Source: Acidimicrobiales bacterium (lineage in GTDB: Bacteria > Actinomycetota > Acidimicrobiia > Acidimicrobiales > Acidimicrobilacustridaceae). Taken from it: a stretch of DNA of 16,392 nucleotides. The stretch is taken from positions 1 to 16,392 of the forward strand of contig JALQSZ010000008.1 of NCBI GenBank assembly GCA_023264135.1. The letters run 5' to 3'. Below the pieces are notes generated by a model. The model searched no databases, was not told the DNA's origin, and saw only the letters and a program-made list of their open reading frames with translations. Below, one piece after another: positions 13,444-16,392 of the stretch (its first letter is position 1; every line of letters begins with the position of its first letter). The position numbers were made by a program, and so were the translations under genes.

Positions 13444-14409
13444 TCAGAGTTGCGGAGCGACCTTCGTGCAGGTCAGTTCAACATGTCGTTCAACGAGATC
13501 ATCGGGCATTCCAGCAACGCTGGCCCACAGATACACATGTTCAACCGGGGAGCCGTCGGTCGCTTCACGAATTGCGGCGACCGCGTCGGCGGGGGTGAGA
13601 ACGCGAAGGCCAGGGATCTGTCCCTTTTGTGCGGCCCCACCGCGCAACTTCTCGACGGTGATCTCTTTCGGTGCATCGCGTCCGGTGCCAGCAACCGCAG
13701 CTGCTCGGTACGTGTTCAACTGATGCGCGTAGTGGGGGAGGATGCGTTCGAACGCGTCTTCAGGATCGTCGGCAACGATGATGTCGAGCATGCCGCCGGT
13801 TCGAGCACTGGCAGGATCGTGCCCACCTTCGACGAGTCCTTCTCGGTAAGGCTCAAGCAGGGCGCGATCGAGGCTCAGGAGTCCAACGCCGAGACGGCCG
13901 GCGCGCTTTGCGCCTTGAGGGCCTTGATACCCGAGCCATAACGGGAACGGGTTCTGCGCAGCCGGGGGAGTGACAACGCCATCGTCGAGGAGATGGCGAA
14001 TTTCTGCAACCGCCGCATCGGTGAGTCCGTAGCGCTTCGTGATGTCGGTGTCGTACAACTCGTATTCGGGAACGCTGTAACCAGCGCCGATGCCGAGTTC
14101 GAGGCGTCCGCCTGAAAGCTGATCGATAACTGCCGCTTCTTCGGCGACGAGCACGGCGGGACGCAGCGCGGCAACGAGCACCGCGGTGCCGATGCGTACT
14201 CTCGAGGTTCGCGCTGCTGCAGCTGCAGCAAACGTCAGCGGTTGTGGCAGGTACCCGTCGGCAAAGAGATGGTGTTCGGAAAACCACACCGATGCGGCTC
14301 CGAGGCGTTCTGCTTCAACGACAAGATCAAGCGCTCGTCCGTACACCTCGGGCCACGGACGGGCCCAAGGTGCCGGGTTGCGGAGATCGAAATAGAGGCC
14401 GAGCTTCAC
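13444..14409 (-). CDS. LLM-class flavin- or F420-dependent oxidoreductase, 321 aa
   Basis: A luciferase-like TIM barrel. SVWFSEHHLFADGYLPQPL (40-58) is the core motif with Glu45-His46-His47, RVRIGTAVLV (70-79) is the next strand, and QLSGGRLELGIGAGY (97-111) is the cofactor-binding glycine loop. Such enzymes use FMNH2 or F420 for monooxygenation or hydride transfer; the sequence alone does not separate the two, though actinobacteria commonly use F420. The start is GTG 14409, which overlaps the upstream SDR stop (GTGA), so the two are translationally coupled and probably act in one pathway. A short GAGCC/GGCTC stem with a TGT loop lies at 13433-13445 around the stop, without a T-run. Confidence 0.9.
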   Translation of the reverse strand: MKLGLYFDLRNPAPWARPWPEVYGRALDLVVEAERLGAASVWFSEHHLFADGYLPQPLTFAAAAAARTSRVRIGTAVLVAALRPAVLVAEEAAVIDQLSGGRLELGIGAGYSVPEYELYDTDITKRYGLTDAAVAEIRHLLDDGVVTPPAAQNPFPLWLGYQGPQGAKRAGRLGVGLLSLDRALLEPYREGLVEGGHDPASARTGGMLDIIVADDPEDAFERILPHYAHQLNTYRAAAVAGTGRDAPKEITVEKLRGGAAQKGQIPGLRVLTPADAVAAIREATDGSPVEHVYLWASVAGMPDDLVERHVELTCTKVAPQL

Positions 14410-15239
14410 GACATGCGACCGACCATTGCGTCATGACCGATTGCCGGCTCGATGAACGAGCGGAAATCGGGACCAGAACGCAAGTGGTGGCCACCGTCGC
14501 AGTTGATCGCGGTGCCGGTAATCCAGCGAGCGTTATCGCTCAGCAGGAAATGGGCGAGGTTCGCAACATCTTCAGGCTCGCCAACATCGTTGAGTGGCGT
14601 GTTGACGATGTAGGAGTCGTACACCGCGGAATCGCGCGGAATGCCTTCCATGATTTCGGTGGAGATGAAACCGGGACGGATGGCGTTGAAGCGAACTTTG
14701 GTTTCGCCGTATTCGTTTGCCGCGTTGCGCATCATTTCTTCAATGCCGGCCTTCGAAACGCAATAGGCGCCGAACATCGGGTGGGGGATGTGGCCAGCGA
14801 GTGAACTCATGCCGACGAACGATCCGCCACCTGCGGCAACCATGTGAGGAGCGGAGTACTTCACCGACAACATCGTGCCGAGCACGTTGAGGTGGAGGAC
14901 GCGAAGGAATTCGTCGGTGTCGAGCAAGTGGTACGGACCCATGCCACCGCCACCGCCAGCGTTGGCGATGAAACCGTCGAGTCGGCCAAATGCGTCGACG
15001 TGTCCGGCAACGAGCGCAGCGACATCGGCTTCGACGGTGACATCAGTGACCTGATGACGAACCTGCCCGGTTGCGCCGCTCGCTTTGATGCGATCGATGA
15101 CATCGGTGAGGCGACTTTCGGTGCGACCACAGATGGTGACGTTCATGCCGTCTTGGGCAAGACGAGTTGCGCACGCAGCGCCGATGCCCGTGCCGCCGCC
15201 GGTGACGATTGCTGAGCGACCTGCAAGTGATGACGACAT
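14406..15239 (-). CDS. SDR-family oxidoreductase, classical type, 277 aa
   Basis: TGGGTGIG at 13-20, NAGG at 93-96, Ser146, Tyr159 and Lys163 with the standard 13-residue Ser-Tyr spacing, and RPGFISTE (188-195) after the active site. CGRTESR (37-43) after beta-2 has an Arg suited to the NADP phosphate, so NADPH is the likelier cofactor. It lacks the insertions of the other SDRs here and is closest in form to 3-oxoacyl-ACP-reductase-like and enoyl-CoA-associated SDRs. ATG 15239 is supported by a strong GGAGG seven bases upstream. The stop overlaps the GTG of the LLM gene. An inverted repeat at 15254-15276 lies just upstream. Confidence 0.92.
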   Translation of the reverse strand: MSSSLAGRSAIVTGGGTGIGAACATRLAQDGMNVTICGRTESRLTDVIDRIKASGATGQVRHQVTDVTVEADVAALVAGHVDAFGRLDGFIANAGGGGGMGPYHLLDTDEFLRVLHLNVLGTMLSVKYSAPHMVAAGGGSFVGMSSLAGHIPHPMFGAYCVSKAGIEEMMRNAANEYGETKVRFNAIRPGFISTEIMEGIPRDSAVYDSYIVNTPLNDVGEPEDVANLAHFLLSDNARWITGTAINCDGGHHLRSGPDFRSFIEPAIGHDAMVGRMS

Positions 15240-15253
15240 TGGTTCCTCCAGGA

Positions 15254-15276
15254 AGAGTGACAGTGGGCGTCACGCT
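15254..15276. promoter_or_regulatory. Inverted repeat AG-a-GTGAC-N7-GTCAC-g-CT
   Basis: Arms of eight bases (15254-15261 and 15269-15276) match at seven positions, around a 7-nt centre. It lies 15 nt before the start of the SDR at 15239, next to its ribosome site, inside the 99-nt gap between two minus-strand genes. The form suits a TetR- or GntR-type dimer site. The arms share GTGAC/GTCAC with the palindrome at 1691-1709, but the centre is two bases shorter. A short GAAGA/TCTTC stem lies nearby at 15284-15299. No clear promoter boxes were found. Confidence 0.4.
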
Positions 15277-15338
15277 ACTACCTGAAGAAAATGGTCTTCT
15301 CTCCTGTGCGGGGTTCGTCTAGTCGTGGCCGGTGGGGT

Positions 15339-16160
15339 TCAGGAACGGGTGGAACCGTCGAGGTTTCGGACTTCGAGGTTGAACTCGTCGATGTTGTCGA
15401 GGCTGACGGTGATGCGGCCGGTGACATCGGGAGCGCAGTCGCAAAGTACGAGCGTTCCTTCGACCATCGCTTCCATTGATTCGATTTGATGTGGAAGCAG
15501 TCGGTCGCCCACGAGCGCCGCGGCACCCTCGGAAAGGACCGCTGCTCGCGGCTCGACGGTGTTGACGCGCACGCCAGTTCCGTAGAGCTCCATCGCAAGA
15601 CCGTTGGTGATTCGGTTGAGTGCCGATTTCGTCGCGCCGTAGGCCGAGATATTGACCGAGGTAGGAACGATTGGCTCGGAAGGTCCGCCCCACAACTTCG
15701 CGCTGCCACTCGAGAGGTTCACGATCCAGCCTTCGCCAGCCTCGACCATCGCTGGCGCAGCAGCGAGTGACAGGTCGAGAGGAGCGTTGACGTTGACCTC
15801 AAACATGATGTTGCGACGCTTGACCGAAAAGCCGGTGAGCGGTGCTTGGATTGACGCTGCGGCGTTGTTTACCAGAATTTCGATATGACCACCGAGCGCC
15901 GCTGCAGCTTCGGGAATGACGCGAAGGCGATCAATCGGGTCGGTGAGATCGGCAACAACGATTTCCACTTGCGTGCCGTAGCGCGCGAGTCGATCGCGAG
16001 TTTGGGTGAGGCTGCCTTCAAGTGTCTCGTGTTGATCGAGGGTGCGCGCGGTGAGCACGATGTTTGCGCCTTCGGCGGCCATGCGTTCAGCGATGCCGGC
16101 ACCAATGCCGCGGCTTGAACCGGTGACAACGACACGACGTCCTTCGAAGCGGCCAGCCAT
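15339..16160 (-). CDS. SDR-family oxidoreductase, 273 aa, same subgroup as the SDRs at 312 and 11119
   Basis: TGSSRGIG at 13-20, NNAA at 98-101, and Tyr174/Lys178 in YGATK. The active-site Ser is in SSGSAKL (150-156), 21-24 residues before Tyr, a longer gap than the usual 13. The region after beta-2 carries GSL-x-x-T (49-53), aligning with the PGSL-x-x-TA insertion of the SDRs at 312 and 11119. After the active site it reads TVEPRAAVLSEG (201-212), where Arg replaces the usual Gly of PG. ATG 16160 shares one base with the upstream gene's stop (TGATG), so expression with the DegT-like gene is expected. The C-terminal end (ITVSLDNIDEFNLEVRNLD) is strand-like and lacks the usual GGxxx(V/A)DGG. 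Confidence 0.88.
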   Translation of the reverse strand: MAGRFEGRRVVVTGSSRGIGAGIAERMAAEGANIVLTARTLDQHETLEGSLTQTRDRLARYGTQVEIVVADLTDPIDRLRVIPEAAAALGGHIEILVNNAAASIQAPLTGFSVKRRNIMFEVNVNAPLDLSLAAAPAMVEAGEGWIVNLSSGSAKLWGGPSEPIVPTSVNISAYGATKSALNRITNGLAMELYGTGVRVNTVEPRAAVLSEGAAALVGDRLLPHQIESMEAMVEGTLVLCDCAPDVTGRITVSLDNIDEFNLEVRNLDGSTRS

Positions 16161-16392
16161 CACAAACCCTTTTCTGAAACGAACCCATCGATGCATTCGC
16201 CGATGTAGTTGCAGTCTTCGTCGGACAGCGAGTGGTTGTTGGGGAGAATGAGGCCCCATTCCATGACGCGATCGGCGTTCGGCAGGCCGTCGGAAGGCAC
16301 ACGGAACTCCTGGCCGCGAAGCATCGGTTGACGAGTGATGTTGCCTGTCCACACCATGCGGGTATCGACGCCATGTGATTCCATCCATTGCT
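16160..16392 (-). CDS. C-terminal end of a DegT/DnrJ/EryC1/StrS-family enzyme, RfbH-like
   Basis: The gene enters from the right edge; 76 codons are visible. The text GVDTRMVWTGNITRQP, then LPNADRVMEWGLILPNNHSLSDEDCNYI, matches the C-terminal part of PLP-dependent sugar aminotransferase/dehydrase proteins, most like the RfbH (CDP-6-deoxy-hexulose 3-dehydrase) branch, with its TR-x-x-x-x-GN-x-x-RQP and LP(N)-x-D-x-x-M patterns. These build deoxy- or amino-sugars for envelope polysaccharides or glycosylated products. The catalytic Lys or His and the PLP site are outside the window, so dehydrase and aminotransferase cannot be separated. The stop shares one base with the SDR start. Confidence 0.75.
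   Translation of the reverse strand, partial: QWMESHGVDTRMVWTGNITRQPMLRGQEFRVPSDGLPNADRVMEWGLILPNNHSLSDEDCNYIGECIDGFVSEKGL

Overview
The window looks like chromosome from a moderately high-GC actinobacterium, perhaps of the Acidimicrobiia type. The reasons are five short-chain dehydrogenases (SDRs) in 16 kb, a luciferase-like (LLM) oxidoreductase, a SnoaL-like protein, an amidohydrolase of a type common in actinobacteria, an LPxTG cell-wall protein with a Ser/Thr linker, and promoters with TTGACA and TAnnnT boxes. This taxonomic reading is inference. I see no rRNA, tRNA, CRISPR array, insertion sequence or phage gene.

Layout. (1) 1-1627, plus strand: the end of a probable FAD-dependent geranylgeranyl-reductase-family enzyme, an SDR, and a SnoaL-like protein whose start overlaps the SDR stop. 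(2) 1628-3432: a control region with a palindrome and a strong hairpin, then a 551-residue secreted protein with eight Cys-paired repeats, a poly-Ser linker and an LPATG sorting signal. (3) 7447-3429, minus strand: a four-gene run of TauD-type dioxygenase, an unrecognised protein, an Old Yellow Enzyme-family reductase and an APH-like phosphotransferase; the last three are tightly coupled. (4) 7536-9283, plus strand and divergent from (3): an SDR and a DUF7064/CrtC-like protein behind a good TTGACA-N17-TAGGTT promoter. (5) 9294-11958: a MarR regulator divergent from an amidohydrolase and an SDR. The intergenic region has a near-perfect 17-bp palindrome over the -35 box and a degenerate copy 22 bp on, over the -10 box. 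(6) 16392-11969, minus strand: the end of a DegT/RfbH-like sugar enzyme, two SDRs, an LLM oxidoreductase and a multi-pass membrane protein resembling GT-C glycosyltransferases.

How it may work together. Regions 3 to 5 hold oxygenase, ene-reductase, dehydrogenase, hydrolase, lipocalin-like and kinase-like proteins with a MarR regulator. That suits a peripheral catabolic or modification pathway for a hydrophobic small molecule, perhaps as a CoA ester; the substrate cannot be told from sequence. Region 6 starts and ends with envelope-sugar-type proteins around redox enzymes. Genes are packed tightly: three convergent pairs meet with a stop-codon overlap or a 10-nt gap, leaving no room for intrinsic terminators.
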